DNA of 64,000 nt from Promicromonospora sp. Populi. GTDB lineage: Bacteria > Actinomycetota > Actinomycetes > Actinomycetales > Cellulomonadaceae. Positions within the stretch are counted from its first letter, which is position 1; each line of letters opens with the position of its first letter. Shown here one piece after another: positions 30,120-40,700 of this stretch. Below the pieces are notes generated by a model. The model saw only the letters and a program-made list of their open reading frames with translations. It did no database searches and was not told the DNA's origin. The stretch spans positions 310,001 through 374,000 of the forward strand of contig NZ_CP163528.1 of the NCBI RefSeq assembly GCF_041081105.1, in the 5' to 3' direction. The translations under genes were made by a program, and so were the position numbers.

Positions 30120-31195
30120 TGAGTCAGAGCACACCGGTGCTGGCCGCGCACGGCCTCACCAAGCACTTCCGAGCGGGCGGGCGCCGCGTCAGCGGTGGCT
30201 CGCCCGCCCGGGCGATCCACGCCGTGGACGGCGTGGACCTCGAGCTCCACCGCGGCCAGGTCCTGGCCGTGGTGGGGGAGTCGGGTTCCGGCAAGTCCAC
30301 GGTTGCCCGCCTGCTGGCCGGGTTGATCCCGATCACGGCCGGCCAGGTGCTGCTGGACGGCGCCGACGCGCGGGTGCGCGGCCGGCGGGCGTTCCGCGCG
30401 TACGTGCGGCGCGTGCAGATGATCTTCCAGGACCCGTTCGCCTCCCTGAACCCCGTGCACCCGGTGCGCTACACGCTCACCCGGGCGCTACGCCTGCACC
30501 GGAAGCAGTCAACCGGCGGCAAGCTGCGGGGCAAGGAGCTGGAGGCGGCCCTGACCGAGCTGCTGGAGCGTGTGCACCTCACGCCAGCCGCACGGTACGT
30601 CGACTCCTACCCGCACGAGCTGTCCGGCGGGCAGCGGCAGCGCATCTCCATCGCGCGGGCGCTCGCCGCCGACCCCGAGGTGCTGCTCGCGGACGAGCCC
30701 GTCTCGATGCTGGACGTCTCGATCCGCCTGGGGATCCTCAACCTCCTGGCGGACCTGCGCGACCGGCTCGGGATCGCCGTCCTGTACATCACCCACGACA
30801 TCGCGTCCGCGCGCTACTTCGCCGACCGGACCACCGTGCTGTACGCGGGGCAGGTCGTGGAGACCGGGGACAGCGAGTCGGTCACCCAGGAGCCGCTGCA
30901 CCCCTACACGCGGCTGCTGGTCGCGTCCGCCCCAGACCCCGACGACCTGGCGGGCGCCGGCGCGGCTGCCGCGCGGGACCAGGGGACCGGCGGTGAGCCG
31001 CCGAGCCTCGTCGACCCGCCGCCCGGGTGCCGGTTCGCCCCGCGCTGCCCGTTCGCGAACGACCTGTGCCGGAGCGAGACGCCGGAGCTGATCGAGGTCT
31101 CGGCCGGACGGTCGGCCGCCTGCTGGGGCTACTCCGACCGGGACGACCGGCCCGACGTGGTCGCCGCCGTCCGACACGGGGAGGCGGCCGCATGA
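30119..31195 (+). CDS. ABC importer ATPase (OppF/DppF-like)
   Basis: A 358-residue nucleotide-binding subunit with Walker [11 protein letters not shown]-loop [13 protein letters not shown], signature [15 protein letters not shown], Walker [13 protein letters not shown] and the switch His in YITHD. The C-terminal oligopeptide-transporter extension contains the cysteine-bearing [18 protein letters not shown] that binds an iron-sulfur cluster in some relatives. It is unusual that this ATPase gene precedes the permeases while its partner follows them. It overlaps both neighbours. Confidence 0.92.
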   Translation: MSQSTPVLAAHGLTKHFRAGGRRVSGGSPARAIHAVDGVDLELHRGQVLAVVGESGSGKSTVARLLAGLIPITAGQVLLDGADARVRGRRAFRAYVRRVQMIFQDPFASLNPVHPVRYTLTRALRLHRKQSTGGKLRGKELEAALTELLERVHLTPAARYVDSYPHELSGGQRQRISIARALAADPEVLLADEPVSMLDVSIRLGILNLLADLRDRLGIAVLYITHDIASARYFADRTTVLYAGQVVETGDSESVTQEPLHPYTRLLVASAPDPDDLAGAGAAAARDQGTGGEPPSLVDPPPGCRFAPRCPFANDLCRSETPELIEVSAGRSAACWGYSDRDDRPDVVAAVRHGEAAA

Positions 31196-32175
31196 GGTTC
31201 CTCCTGAGGAGGGTCGTGTTCTACGCGCTGACCGCGTGGGCCGCGATCACCATCAACTTCTTCATCCCCCGCATGCTGCCCGGCGACCCCGTGACGGCCC
31301 TGCTGGGCCGCATGCAGGGCCGCATCGACAGCAATGCCGAGCACTCGCTGCGAGTCCTGTTCGGTCTAGACCAGGACACCACTCTGTGGCAGCAGTACCT
31401 CGACTACTGGGGCCTGCTCTTCCGGGGCGACCTCGGGCTGTCCTTCACGCACTTCCCGACGCCGGTCGCCGACATCGTGAACCAGTCGCTGCCGTGGACG
31501 GTGGGGCTGGTCGGCGTCGCCACGATCATCGCGTTCGTCATCGGCTCGCTCATCGGCACGTTCCTCGGCTGGCGCCGCGGCACGTGGGCCGACGGGCTGC
31601 TGCCAGTGGCCACGTTCTTCCAGGCCGTGCCGTACTTCTGGCTCGGGCTGATCACCATCGCCGTGCTGTCCGTGAACCTGGGCTGGTTCCCGTCCAGCGG
31701 CAGCTACGACCGCGGTCTGGTGCCCTCGTTCTCCGGGGAGTTCATCGGCTCGGTCATCTACTACGGATTCCTGCCCGCCCTCACGGTGGTGCTGTCCTCC
31801 GTGGCCGGCTGGGTGCTCGGCATGCGCAACATGATGGTGACGGTCTCCTCGGAGGACTACGTCACCGTCGCGCACGCCAAGGGCCTGCCCGAGCGGCAGG
31901 TCATGCTCGGCTACGCGGCGCGCAACGCCGTGCTGCCCCAGGTCTCCAGCTTCGCGCTGTCCCTCGGGTTCGTGGTCGGCGGCACGCTCATCATGGAGAT
32001 GGTGTTCTCCTACCAGGGCATCGGCTACACGCTCTACCAGGCCGTCTCCACCCACGACTACCCCCTGATGCAGGGCTGCTTCCTGGTCATCACCCTGTCC
32101 GTCCTCGTGGCGAACATGGTGGCCGACCTCGCCTACGCCCTGCTCGACCCCCGCACCCGGACGGAGGACCGATGA
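31192..32175 (+). CDS. ABC importer permease, OppB/DppB type
   Basis: A 327-residue inner-membrane permease with about six transmembrane helices. [33 protein letters not shown] is the usual OppB N-terminus, and the EAA-like cytoplasmic loop reads [31 protein letters not shown] 31192 overlaps the ATPase stop (ATGA). It pairs with the following permease. Confidence 0.93.
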   Translation: MRFLLRRVVFYALTAWAAITINFFIPRMLPGDPVTALLGRMQGRIDSNAEHSLRVLFGLDQDTTLWQQYLDYWGLLFRGDLGLSFTHFPTPVADIVNQSLPWTVGLVGVATIIAFVIGSLIGTFLGWRRGTWADGLLPVATFFQAVPYFWLGLITIAVLSVNLGWFPSSGSYDRGLVPSFSGEFIGSVIYYGFLPALTVVLSSVAGWVLGMRNMMVTVSSEDYVTVAHAKGLPERQVMLGYAARNAVLPQVSSFALSLGFVVGGTLIMEMVFSYQGIGYTLYQAVSTHDYPLMQGCFLVITLSVLVANMVADLAYALLDPRTRTEDR

Positions 32176-33089
32176 ACAACCGGCTGATGTTCCTGCGCAA
32201 CGGCAAGGTGATCGCCGGCCTGGTCATCCTCGGATTCTTCACGCTGCTCGCGCTGTTCGGCCCGTGGCTCTCGCCCTACGACCCCAACCAGGTGAGCGAC
32301 GCCCTGCTCACCCCGCCGTCCGCGGCGCACTGGCTCGGCACCGACCACACGGGCCGCGACATCCTGTCGCAGATCATCGTCGGCGCTCGCGGTGTGCTCG
32401 TCGTCGGCCTGGTGGCCGGGGTGAGCGCAACCGTGGTGGGCGTGCTCATCGGCGTCACCGCCGGGTTCGTCGGCGGCATCGGCGACGAGTCGCTGTCCGC
32501 GCTGTCGAACATGTTCCTCGTGATCCCGCAGCTGCCGCTGATCATCCTGATCGCCGCCCAGCTGCCGTCCGCCGGCGGGCTCACCGTCGCCCTGGTCATC
32601 GGTGCCACGGGCTGGGCGTGGGGCGCACGCGTGCTGCGCGCCCAGACGCTGTCGCTGCGCAAGCGCGACTTCGTGGAGGCCGCCCGGGCCAACGGGGAGC
32701 ACACCTGGCGTCTGGTGCTCGTCGAGGTCATGCCCAACCTGACGGCCGTGATCGCCTCCGGGTTCGTGGGCACCGTGACATTCGCGGTGCTGTCCCAGGT
32801 CACCCTGTCGTTCATCGGCATCACGCCGGTCAGCGACTGGAACTGGGGCACCATCCTGTTCTGGGCGCAGAACAACCTCGCGCTGCAGCGCGGCGCGTGG
32901 TGGTGGTTCGTGCCCGCGGGCGCTTGCATCGCCCTGCTCGGCATGGCCCTGACCCTGGTCAACTTCGGTATCGACGAGATCGTCAACCCCCGCCTGCGGT
33001 CCACCGGCCAGCACGCGCGCTCGCTGCGTCGCCGGGGTATCCGGCCGCGTGTGGGGTTCACCCCGGTGGTGCGGGAGGCACGGTCATGA
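32172..33089 (+). CDS. ABC importer permease, OppC/DppC type
   Basis: A 305-residue permease. The HWLGTDHTGRDILSQIIVGAR segment is the OppC hallmark, and the EAA loop reads FVEAARANGEHTWRLVLVEVMPNL. About six transmembrane helices. It has a 4-nt overlap on both sides (ATGA), so expression is coupled to the OppB-type permease and the second ATPase. Confidence 0.93.
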   Translation: MNNRLMFLRNGKVIAGLVILGFFTLLALFGPWLSPYDPNQVSDALLTPPSAAHWLGTDHTGRDILSQIIVGARGVLVVGLVAGVSATVVGVLIGVTAGFVGGIGDESLSALSNMFLVIPQLPLIILIAAQLPSAGGLTVALVIGATGWAWGARVLRAQTLSLRKRDFVEAARANGEHTWRLVLVEVMPNLTAVIASGFVGTVTFAVLSQVTLSFIGITPVSDWNWGTILFWAQNNLALQRGAWWWFVPAGACIALLGMALTLVNFGIDEIVNPRLRSTGQHARSLRRRGIRPRVGFTPVVREARS

Positions 33090-34168
33090 GCTCGACGGAG
33101 ATCCGTACACAGACGAGTACGCACGCCCCGGTGGTGACGCCGTCGGACCCGGTCCTGGAGATCCGGAACCTGAGCGTCGACTACGGGTTCGGCGACGATC
33201 CCACGCACGTGCTGCGGGACGTCTCGCTGACCTTGCGTCGCGGCGAGGTGCTGGGGCTGGCGGGGGAGTCGGGCTGCGGCAAGTCGACCCTGGCGTACGC
33301 GGCCACCCGGCTGCTGGCCCCGCCCGGCCTCATCACGGGCGGCGAGGTGTGGCTCACGGGCCGCGACGGCAAGCGGGCCGACCTGCTGGCCCTGTCCGAC
33401 ACGGACCTGCGCGCCACCCGCTGGCGGGACATCGCCATCGTGTTCCAGGGCGCGATGAGCTCGCTCAACCCGGTGTACCGGGTGGACAAGCAGCTCGTCG
33501 ACGGCATCATTGCGCACCGGCCGCGGATGCCGCGGGCGGAGGCCCGGGAGCGGGCGGCGGAGCTGCTGCGGCTCGTCGGTATCTCGGCCGACCGGCTGCG
33601 GTCGTACCCCCACCAGCTCTCCGGGGGCATGCGGCAGCGCGTGATGATCGCGATGGCGCTCGCCCTGGAGCCCCAGGTGCTCATCATGGACGAGCCCACG
33701 ACGGCGCTCGACGTCGTCATGCAGCGCCAGATCCTGGAGCAGGTGATGGAGCTGCGCGAGCGCCTGGGGTTCGCCGTCATCCTCATCACGCACGACGTGT
33801 CCCTGCTGGTCGAGGTCGCCGACCGCATCGCGGTGATGTACGCGGGCGAGATCGTCGAGACGGCGTCCGCGCGCGACGTCTACGCGCGGCCGCGGCACCC
33901 GTACTCGGCGGGGCTGCTCGGGTCGTTCCCCCCGTTGCACGGGCCGCGGCGGGAGCTGACCGGGATTCCGGGGGCGCCGCCGGACCTGTCGAAGCGGCCA
34001 CCCGGGTGCCCGTTCGCTCCGCGGTGCCCGCACGTCATGGACGTGTGCCGGGTTGAGCTCCCTGTACTGGGGCGGACGGCGCAGGCCGAGGAGGGCCGGC
34101 TGGTGGCGTGCCACCTGCACACCGCTGCTGGGGTCGGGGAGAAGCTGCCGGACCTGTTGGCGCGGTAG
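33086..34168 (+). CDS. ABC importer ATPase (OppD/DppD-like)
   Basis: A 360-residue nucleotide-binding subunit with Walker A GESGCGKST, Q-loop IVFQGAMSSLNPV, signature LSGGMRQRVMIAMAL, Walker B VLIMDEPTTALD and the switch His in LITHD. The C-terminal CPFAPRCPHVMDVCR carries the cysteine cluster of the family. Last gene of the sugar/oligopeptide import operon. The 51-bp palindrome begins 49 nt after its stop. Confidence 0.93.
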   Translation: MSSTEIRTQTSTHAPVVTPSDPVLEIRNLSVDYGFGDDPTHVLRDVSLTLRRGEVLGLAGESGCGKSTLAYAATRLLAPPGLITGGEVWLTGRDGKRADLLALSDTDLRATRWRDIAIVFQGAMSSLNPVYRVDKQLVDGIIAHRPRMPRAEARERAAELLRLVGISADRLRSYPHQLSGGMRQRVMIAMALALEPQVLIMDEPTTALDVVMQRQILEQVMELRERLGFAVILITHDVSLLVEVADRIAVMYAGEIVETASARDVYARPRHPYSAGLLGSFPPLHGPRRELTGIPGAPPDLSKRPPGCPFAPRCPHVMDVCRVELPVLGRTAQAEEGRLVACHLHTAAGVGEKLPDLLAR

Positions 34169-34217
34169 GGCTCTTGGCCCGGGGGCGGTGCGGGCCCCGG
34201 GGAGAGATATAGCCGTA

Positions 34218-34268
34218 GGGGTGTGTCAGCTGTGCGTAGACAATGTCTACGCACAGCTGACACACCCC
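34218..34268. repeat. 51-bp perfect palindrome
   Basis: Two 25-nt arms (34218-34242 and 34244-34268) are exact inverted copies around one central base. The arms begin GGGGTGTGTCAGCTGTGCGT and end TAGACA at the centre. There is no T-run after it, so it is a poor intrinsic terminator. It marks the boundary between the ABC operon and the toxin locus. Two abutted transposon ends, a recombination scar or a large operator are possible. Confidence 0.85.
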
Positions 34269-34322
34269 GTTGCGGTATTCCCGCCCGCTGCCTGTAGATC
34301 GATCAGGCGTGGGAGTAGCGCT

Positions 34323-34354
34323 GAAGTTCACCCCTTGCCAGGGGAAGTTCACCC
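34323..34354 (+). repeat. Direct repeat GAAGTTCACCC, 21-bp period
   Basis: GAAGTTCACCC occurs at 34323-34333 and again at 34344-34354, two helical turns apart on the same face. They lie upstream of the predicted promoter of the LamG-RHS operon and could bind a regulator. Confidence 0.5.
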
Positions 34355-34387
34355 TGCTGTCAGTAAAGAGACAGTCTTTCTCGCCCA

Positions 34388-34393
34388 TAACCT
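34388..34393 (+). promoter_or_regulatory. Candidate leaderless -10 of the LamG-RHS operon
   Basis: TAACCT lies exactly 7 nt before GTG 34401, and the gene has no Shine-Dalgarno sequence. No good -35 is visible. The inference rests on four other genes in the window with the same geometry. Confidence 0.45.
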
Positions 34394-34400
34394 CCTTCCT

Positions 34401-37400
34401 GTGGATATTCCGGGCTTGGGTGGTGCGCGCCGCATGGCCGCGACGGTGTGGGGACGGGCGGCGCGAGGGGTCCGGACGCGGGCAGGCACCGCCGTTGCTT
34501 CGGTGACGGCGCTGGTGGTGCTCGCGACGGGGGCGTCGGCGCTGGTCGCGACCGGTGGCGCCGACGGCGTGCTGTCCGCGATGGGTCTGGACGACGAGCC
34601 CGTGCTGGAGTGCGCGGTCGAGGAACCCACGATGCCGGAGGCCCTGGCGACCGCCGCCCGGTGCGGGCACGAGGTCGAGGCGCTGGACGAGAAGACCCCA
34701 TGGCAGGCGTACTTCGGCCAGCCGTCGGGTCAGGTGCGCCTTGAGGTCGGGAGCAGCGCGATCGAGTCCGACGCCGACGGGGACGGCGTGTTTGAGCCCG
34801 TCGAGACCGCGGTCGTCGAGGACGAGTCAGGCCGCCTGAGCCCCGCCGCCCCCGCGGTGGCGATGAGCTTCTCGCCGGGCGGCGCCGACGCCGCCGTCGA
34901 ACCGGAAGTGCTGGCGACGATGACCTCCGCGGACGGCCAGGTCCTGGACGTCGAGGCGCCGTTCGAGCTGACCGAGCCCGTCGTGGACGGTGACCGGATC
35001 GTCTATCCGGACGTCCTGTCCGTCGACGGCGAGCCGACCGGCGTCGACCTCGTCGTCATCGTGAACGCCGACGGGTCCGGATTCAGCCAGGTGCTGCGGA
35101 TCGCGGACGAGGAGGCGGCGCGGAATCCGCGCCTCGCGGAGCTCGGCGCCGATCTTGGCTTTGGCGTGAGCGCGACGGATGCCGGCGGCGCGGACCTGGA
35201 CGTCACGAGCGCGGCCGGGGCGTTCACGGTGACCGATCCGGGAGCGGTCGAGCCCGAGGCGGACGCCGACGGCGCGGACGTGTTCCGGTCGTCCCGCCCG
35301 TTGATCTGGACCTCGGAGCAACCTGCCGAGGAGCAGCCTGCGGAGGAACAGTCCGCAGAGGCGCAGCCCATGGACCAGGGCGCGGCAGCTTACGCGGGTT
35401 CGGCGACGTCGTTCGACGCAGGAGCGCCCTCGCCCTCCCCGTCGGCGTCCGCCGCCCCGGACCCAGAGGATCCGCTGGACGGGCCGCTGGTACCGACCGC
35501 CGTCGTGGAGGTTCCGGCGGAGGACGCGGACTCCGAAGACCCCGTGGTCGGCGCCGCGATCGAGACCGCGGCAGAGGACGAGTCGACGGCGTTCCCCATG
35601 TTCGCCGCCCTTGCGGTGTCGGGAACGCTCGTCGAGGTCACGGCTGTGCGCAGCGCGTGGCCGGACAGCTCTTCCTCGTACCAGTTCGACGGCGACTCCG
35701 GCGTCGGCCGGTGCTTGGCGCCGGACCCGTACGCGGGGTACCAGTGCGGGCTGACCAGCACGCACCGGATCATGTACGAGTTCGGCGGCCTGGGCGGGGT
35801 GGGGAGCCTGGCGTCGTCGGACGTCACGAAGGCCGTCTTCAACATCAACGCCACCTTCTCGTACAACTGTGACAAGACGGGGGTCTGGGTCTACCAGAAC
35901 GGCTCGAACGCGGTCAGCTCGGCTACGACCTGGAACAACCGCGGGTCATGGTCGACGAGGCTCGCCTCGGCGCTGGTGACGCACCGGTCGGACTGTGCGG
36001 GCATGGTGCGGTCGGTCGGGTTCGACGTCACGGCGGGCGCGAAGAAGGTCGCTTCGTCGAACTGGTCGTTGCTGACCCTGGGTGTCCGGTCGGCGAACGA
36101 GACCAACATGGTCGGCTGGAAGCGGTACATCGGCCGCAACGACGGCAACGGGGGTGTCGGCCCGCGGGCGACGCTGTCGGTCACCTACAACCGCGCACCT
36201 GGTATCCCGTCGAGCTTGACGACGTGGTTCGGCAAGTCGGACTACTCCTGCAAGACCGGGACGGACCGTCCGGTGCTGCGCACGAACATGCCGAGACTCT
36301 CGGCGTTCATCCGCGACCCGGACGGTAACGCGACCAAGGCGCGGTTCCAGGTCTGGCGGGTCTCCAGCAACGTTCAGGTGTGGGGCGCCTACATGCCGTC
36401 CTACCTGGGCTCGGGGCGCACGCACAAGATTCAGGTGCCGACCGGCGAGGTGCTCTCCAACGTCGTCTACAAGTGGCGTGTCCTGGCCAAGGACTCCACG
36501 GGACGCGAGGGCTCGTGGTCCAAGTGGTGCGAGTTCACCGTGGACATCATGAAGCCTGACCCACCGAGCATCGAACCCGTGACCAGCGGTTCGGGCGTGG
36601 AGGCGGTGTACACGGACGACAACAACGAGTCCGGCGGCATCGGGCTGACGGGCAAGTTCAGGTTCGGCCGGTCGGGCAACGCGGACGTCGTCCGGTTCGT
36701 GTACGGGTTCGGCGACGCCTTGACGCCGAAGTCGGTCGCAACCTCCTCCGGGGGCACGGCGGTGGTCTCCTTCACCCCGACCAAGCCGGGCCCGTTGACC
36801 GTGTACGCACGGTCTGTCGACCGCGCGGGCAACATCTCCGAGCCGGCGAAATACGTCATCGACGTCGCCGCCCCGCTGGCCACTCAGGTCTGGCGGACCG
36901 ACGAGGGCACGGGCACGACGGCGGCCGACTCGGTCGGCGGGCTGGGATCGCAGCCCCTGGAGTTCGCCGGCACCAGTGGCGGCCTCCCGACGTGGGGCGA
37001 TGGACCGCATGAACTGTTCGGGTCTCGGTCCGGGGACCGCGCCGTGGTTTTCGACGGCGTGGACGACCGGGCCTCCACGGTTAACCGTGTCGTGGACACG
37101 AGCAAGCCGTTCGTCGTCAGCGCGCACGTCTGGCTGGATCCGGCAGCCGACCTCGCCGCGCCGCACGTCGCGCTGTCTCAGAACGGGGCGGGAACCAGCC
37201 CGTTCACGTTGGGCTACCGCCCATCGTGTGCGTCGGTGGGTGGGGACCCGTGCTGGGCGTTCTTCATGTTCCAGACCGACAGCAACGCACCGACCGCAGT
37301 ACAGGCACAGTCGTCGTTCCGGGCAGTGCCGGGACAGTGGGTCCACCTGACCGGGTCGTTCGACGACGCCTCCAAGAAGCTCACGCTGTGGGCGTGCGAG

Positions 37401-37700
37401 GTGGGTACACCCGAGCAGCCGAAGCCTGCGGAGCCGATCAAGTCGGTCTCGACCACCACGGTGACGACGCCCTGGACCTTGGACCGGCCGTTCGTCGTGG
37501 GCCGCCGGTGGTATGCGGGCGCGATGGACAACTTCTGGCAGGGCCGGATCGACAACGTGCGGGTCTTCGACGGGCAGATCGTGGCGGAGAACAAGGTCCG
37601 CCGGTTGTGCCAGGGCGCTGACGACATCGACTTCGTGGGTGGCGCCCCGGCGCTGGATCCGACCATCAAGGACAAGTCCGTCGAGGAGCTGAGCCAGTGA
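34401..37700 (+). CDS. Secreted DNRLRE/LamG-domain protein of the RHS locus
   Basis: About 1099 residues. A long basic N-terminus leads into a signal/anchor helix (AVASVTALVVLATGASALVA). A module follows that is also present in the adjacent RHS protein (PFELTEPVVDGDRIVYP...), then an acidic EQPAEEQPAEEQ linker, a DNRLRE-like jelly roll (about 415-596, ending ANETNMVGWKRYIG), fibronectin-like segments, and a C-terminal LamG/concanavalin-A-like domain (about 829-1071, QWVHLTGSFDD, DNFWQGRIDNVRVFDG). Proteins of this kind precede actinobacterial RHS genes and may act in surface display or carbohydrate binding; neither is shown here. GTG 34401 fits the leaderless pattern. ATG 34434 is the alternative. 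Confidence 0.75.
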   Translation: MDIPGLGGARRMAATVWGRAARGVRTRAGTAVASVTALVVLATGASALVATGGADGVLSAMGLDDEPVLECAVEEPTMPEALATAARCGHEVEALDEKTPWQAYFGQPSGQVRLEVGSSAIESDADGDGVFEPVETAVVEDESGRLSPAAPAVAMSFSPGGADAAVEPEVLATMTSADGQVLDVEAPFELTEPVVDGDRIVYPDVLSVDGEPTGVDLVVIVNADGSGFSQVLRIADEEAARNPRLAELGADLGFGVSATDAGGADLDVTSAAGAFTVTDPGAVEPEADADGADVFRSSRPLIWTSEQPAEEQPAEEQSAEAQPMDQGAAAYAGSATSFDAGAPSPSPSASAAPDPEDPLDGPLVPTAVVEVPAEDADSEDPVVGAAIETAAEDESTAFPMFAALAVSGTLVEVTAVRSAWPDSSSSYQFDGDSGVGRCLAPDPYAGYQCGLTSTHRIMYEFGGLGGVGSLASSDVTKAVFNINATFSYNCDKTGVWVYQNGSNAVSSATTWNNRGSWSTRLASALVTHRSDCAGMVRSVGFDVTAGAKKVASSNWSLLTLGVRSANETNMVGWKRYIGRNDGNGGVGPRATLSVTYNRAPGIPSSLTTWFGKSDYSCKTGTDRPVLRTNMPRLSAFIRDPDGNATKARFQVWRVSSNVQVWGAYMPSYLGSGRTHKIQVPTGEVLSNVVYKWRVLAKDSTGREGSWSKWCEFTVDIMKPDPPSIEPVTSGSGVEAVYTDDNNESGGIGLTGKFRFGRSGNADVVRFVYGFGDALTPKSVATSSGGTAVVSFTPTKPGPLTVYARSVDRAGNISEPAKYVIDVAAPLATQVWRTDEGTGTTAADSVGGLGSQPLEFAGTSGGLPTWGDGPHELFGSRSGDRAVVFDGVDDRASTVNRVVDTSKPFVVSAHVWLDPAADLAAPHVALSQNGAGTSPFTLGYRPSCASVGGDPCWAFFMFQTDSNAPTAVQAQSSFRAVPGQWVHLTGSFDDASKKLTLWACEVGTPEQPKPAEPIKSVSTTTVTTPWTLDRPFVVGRRWYAGAMDNFWQGRIDNVRVFDGQIVAENKVRRLCQGADDIDFVGGAPALDPTIKDKSVEELSQ

Positions 37701-40700
37701 CCGCGCGAGGAGCGAGCAGAGACGTGCGGAAGCCGACAAGCCAGATGGGAACTGCGGTGACGGGGACGGTTGAGCGGGTGCGTGGCGAGGTTGCCGCTGG
37801 GATGGTCCGGGCGCTGCGGATGGTGCGGTCCGGTTGGCGTGGAGGAGCTCGACGTGCAGGCGTCATCACCGTTGCGAGCGGGCTGGCGCTTGCCCTGGTG
37901 GTCGAGCCTGCACTGGCGGTAGGCCCGAACGTCGGCGTCGACTGCCAGACGACGGCGACGGACCAGGCCAGCGCTCTGGACCTGGCCGAGGCCTGCGGCC
38001 TGGACGTAGAGATCACCACGGCTCGCTCGCCGTGGTCTACGTTCACCGCGACCGAGGACGGCACCGTGACCCAGGAGGTCACCATGGTGGCGACCCGGAC
38101 CGCGGTGAGCGGGGCCTGGGGACCGGTCTCGAACCGGGTCACCGACCCGATCCCCGAGGACGGGGTGCTCTCTGTCGCGGCGCCGGTCTACCCGATCACC
38201 GTGTCCGACGGGACAGCGGGGGTGCCGCTCGCGACGATCAACCGCGACGGGCACACGCTCACCTACGACAGCCCCTTCGACCTCACCGAGCCGGTTATCG
38301 ACGGGGACACGGTGACGTACCCCGCCGTCGCGGGAGAGGGTGCGGACCTCGTCGTCACCATCAACCCGGACGGCACGGGTATCTCTACGGCGCTGCGCCT
38401 GGCCGATCGTGCCGCCGCCAGGCGCGCGGACGATCAGCTCGGTCTGGACGAGCTCACCTTTCCTGTCACCACGTCGGCGGGGCTGACCGTCACGCAGAGC
38501 GCCGGCGGTGGGTTCGACGTCGTCGATGCGTTCGGACAGCAGATCTTCCAGGCCCCGGAGCCGAAGATGTGGGACTCCGCGGCTTCCGGCGGGAGCGGCC
38601 AGGACGCCGGTGCGCTGGGTCTGTTCAGCTCCGGCGGTGCGCCTGCGGACAGCGTTGGGCCCCGGCCCGCAGGACGCTGGGAGCAGGTCAGCGGCGTGGA
38701 CGCCGACGACCCAGAGGCGCGCGCGAGCGCGCCCCTCCTCGGCGACCAGCAGCTGTCGATGCCGGTGGACCTGGTTCCGGCCAGGGCTCGGCACAACACC
38801 GACGCGTCCGCCGGTTCGACGCCGGACGCCGCTGCCGGCGCCGCCGCTGCTGTCCCTGGCGCGGACCCCCTCGGCACCTCCGCGCCGGGCGTGGACCTGA
38901 CCGGCGGACTGTCCGTCGGTGGCGACTCCCTGGACGCGTCCGGCGGGTTCGGCTCCGCGGGCGCCACCGAGTCCTCGACGGTCGGGGTGCGGATCCGCCC
39001 GGATCGCGACTTCCTGCTGTCCGACCCGGACACGGTCTTCCCCGCACTGATCGATCCGACCGTGACTTCCGCGGGCAACGAGTGGCTCATGGTGCACGAG
39101 GGCACCCCCGATGCCACCAGCGGGTACATGTTCGAGGGCAACCAGGGCCTGGGGCTGTGCGACGTCGCGGTGGCAGCTACCTGCCTGGAGAAGGTCCGGT
39201 TCCGGCTCGGCTGGCAGTTCACCGGCCTCGACCACCTCGGCCTGCTCGAGCCCGATGCGATCACCTCGGCCACGTTCAGCGTCTACGGCGACCACAGCTG
39301 GGACTGCACGGCGCGCACGGTGCGGCTGTTCGGCACAAGGCCGATCGACGCGGCGTCCACGTGGGCGTCCTGGGCCGCCACACCCTTCGGGACGGAGCTG
39401 TCCCGCCAGACAGTGGCGCACAAGCCCGCGTGCGACAACTCCGGGTGGGTCGACTTCGACGCGACGTCCGGCGTGAAGAACCTGGCCGAGACCGACACCG
39501 ACACGCTCAGCCTGGGCCTCGCCGCCCTGAATGAGACCGACATGACACTGGGGTGGAAGCGGTATCGCCACGACGGCAAGCTGACCATCGAGTACGAGCC
39601 GAATGCCGCCTCGGCGGACGCCGAGGGCTCCGACCTGGCGGCGCGCACGGAGAACCTCGACCCCGCGGAGGAAGCCGCGGACGAGGCAGCGCCGGACGCG
39701 GTGACGCCGACGGCGATTCCGGTGACGGATCCGCCGGAACCAACCGCAGACCCGGCCCTGGTGCCGGTGCAGAACGCGCCCGAGGCCGCGGAGGCCACGG
39801 TGCCCGTGCCCGAGACGCTGACCGAGGTCCCACCGGAGACGCTCGGCGGGCTCAACCTGAAGGTCGGCGCGCCAGCGCCGGCGGAGGGCGCACCCGAAGC
39901 GGCGTCGGAGGTGCACGTCGAGGTCGCCGACCAGGCCACGGCCATCGGCGCCGGGATAGCCGGGGTGCTCCTGGACGTCACGGACACCACCGCCGAGGCT
40001 CCGCCAGAGGCCGGCGTACGGCAGGTCCAGGTCGAGGTGGACTACGACGCCTTCACGGACCTGGCCGGTGCTGACTGGTCCGGCCGGCTCGGCGTCGTCC
40101 GGATCCCTGAGTGCCATGCCACCACCCCGGACCTGGAGGAGTGCTCGCCCACGCCCGTCGACTCGACGAACGACGTCGAGGCCGGGACCGTGACTGCGAC
40201 GCTCGACCTGGCAGCGGCCGGGACGGCGGCGGCAGCAGCGGCGGCTGCGGCAGAGACGCCGGCCGCTGAAGAGACACCGGCGGTAGCCGGCGCGGCCGAG
40301 GAATCCGGGGCAGCGGCGAACGCCGCCCCGGACGCTGAGATGACGGCGCTCGCGGCGACTGGGGGCGACACGTTCGCGGTCACAGCGGGCACAAGCTCCG
40401 CGGCCGGTAACTGGGGCGCCACCCCGCTGTCGTCGGCGTCGTCCTGGTCTGTCAGCGGCGGTACGGGCTCGCTGGGCTGGTCCTACCCGATCCAGGTCCC
40501 CGCTCCGGGCGCGGGACCGTCGCCCGAGCTCGCGGTCGGGTACTCGAGCGCCGCCCTGGACGGGCGAGTGTCCAGCACCAACAACCAGTCCTCGTGGGTC
40601 GGGGACGGGTGGGACATGACCAGCGGGTTCGTGGAGCGCCGCTACGTGCCCTGCTCCGAGGACCAGGACGAGGCGCGTGGCGACGACCCGAACAACACGT

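Noticed and set aside
27675..30134. 819-codon minus-strand frame
   Set aside because: Antisense shadow of the GH3 and solute-binding genes, with no recognisable domain.
34218..34268. 51-bp palindrome as an ordinary terminator of the ABC operon
   Set aside because: There is no T-run and the centre is a single base. Its length and perfection suggest another origin.
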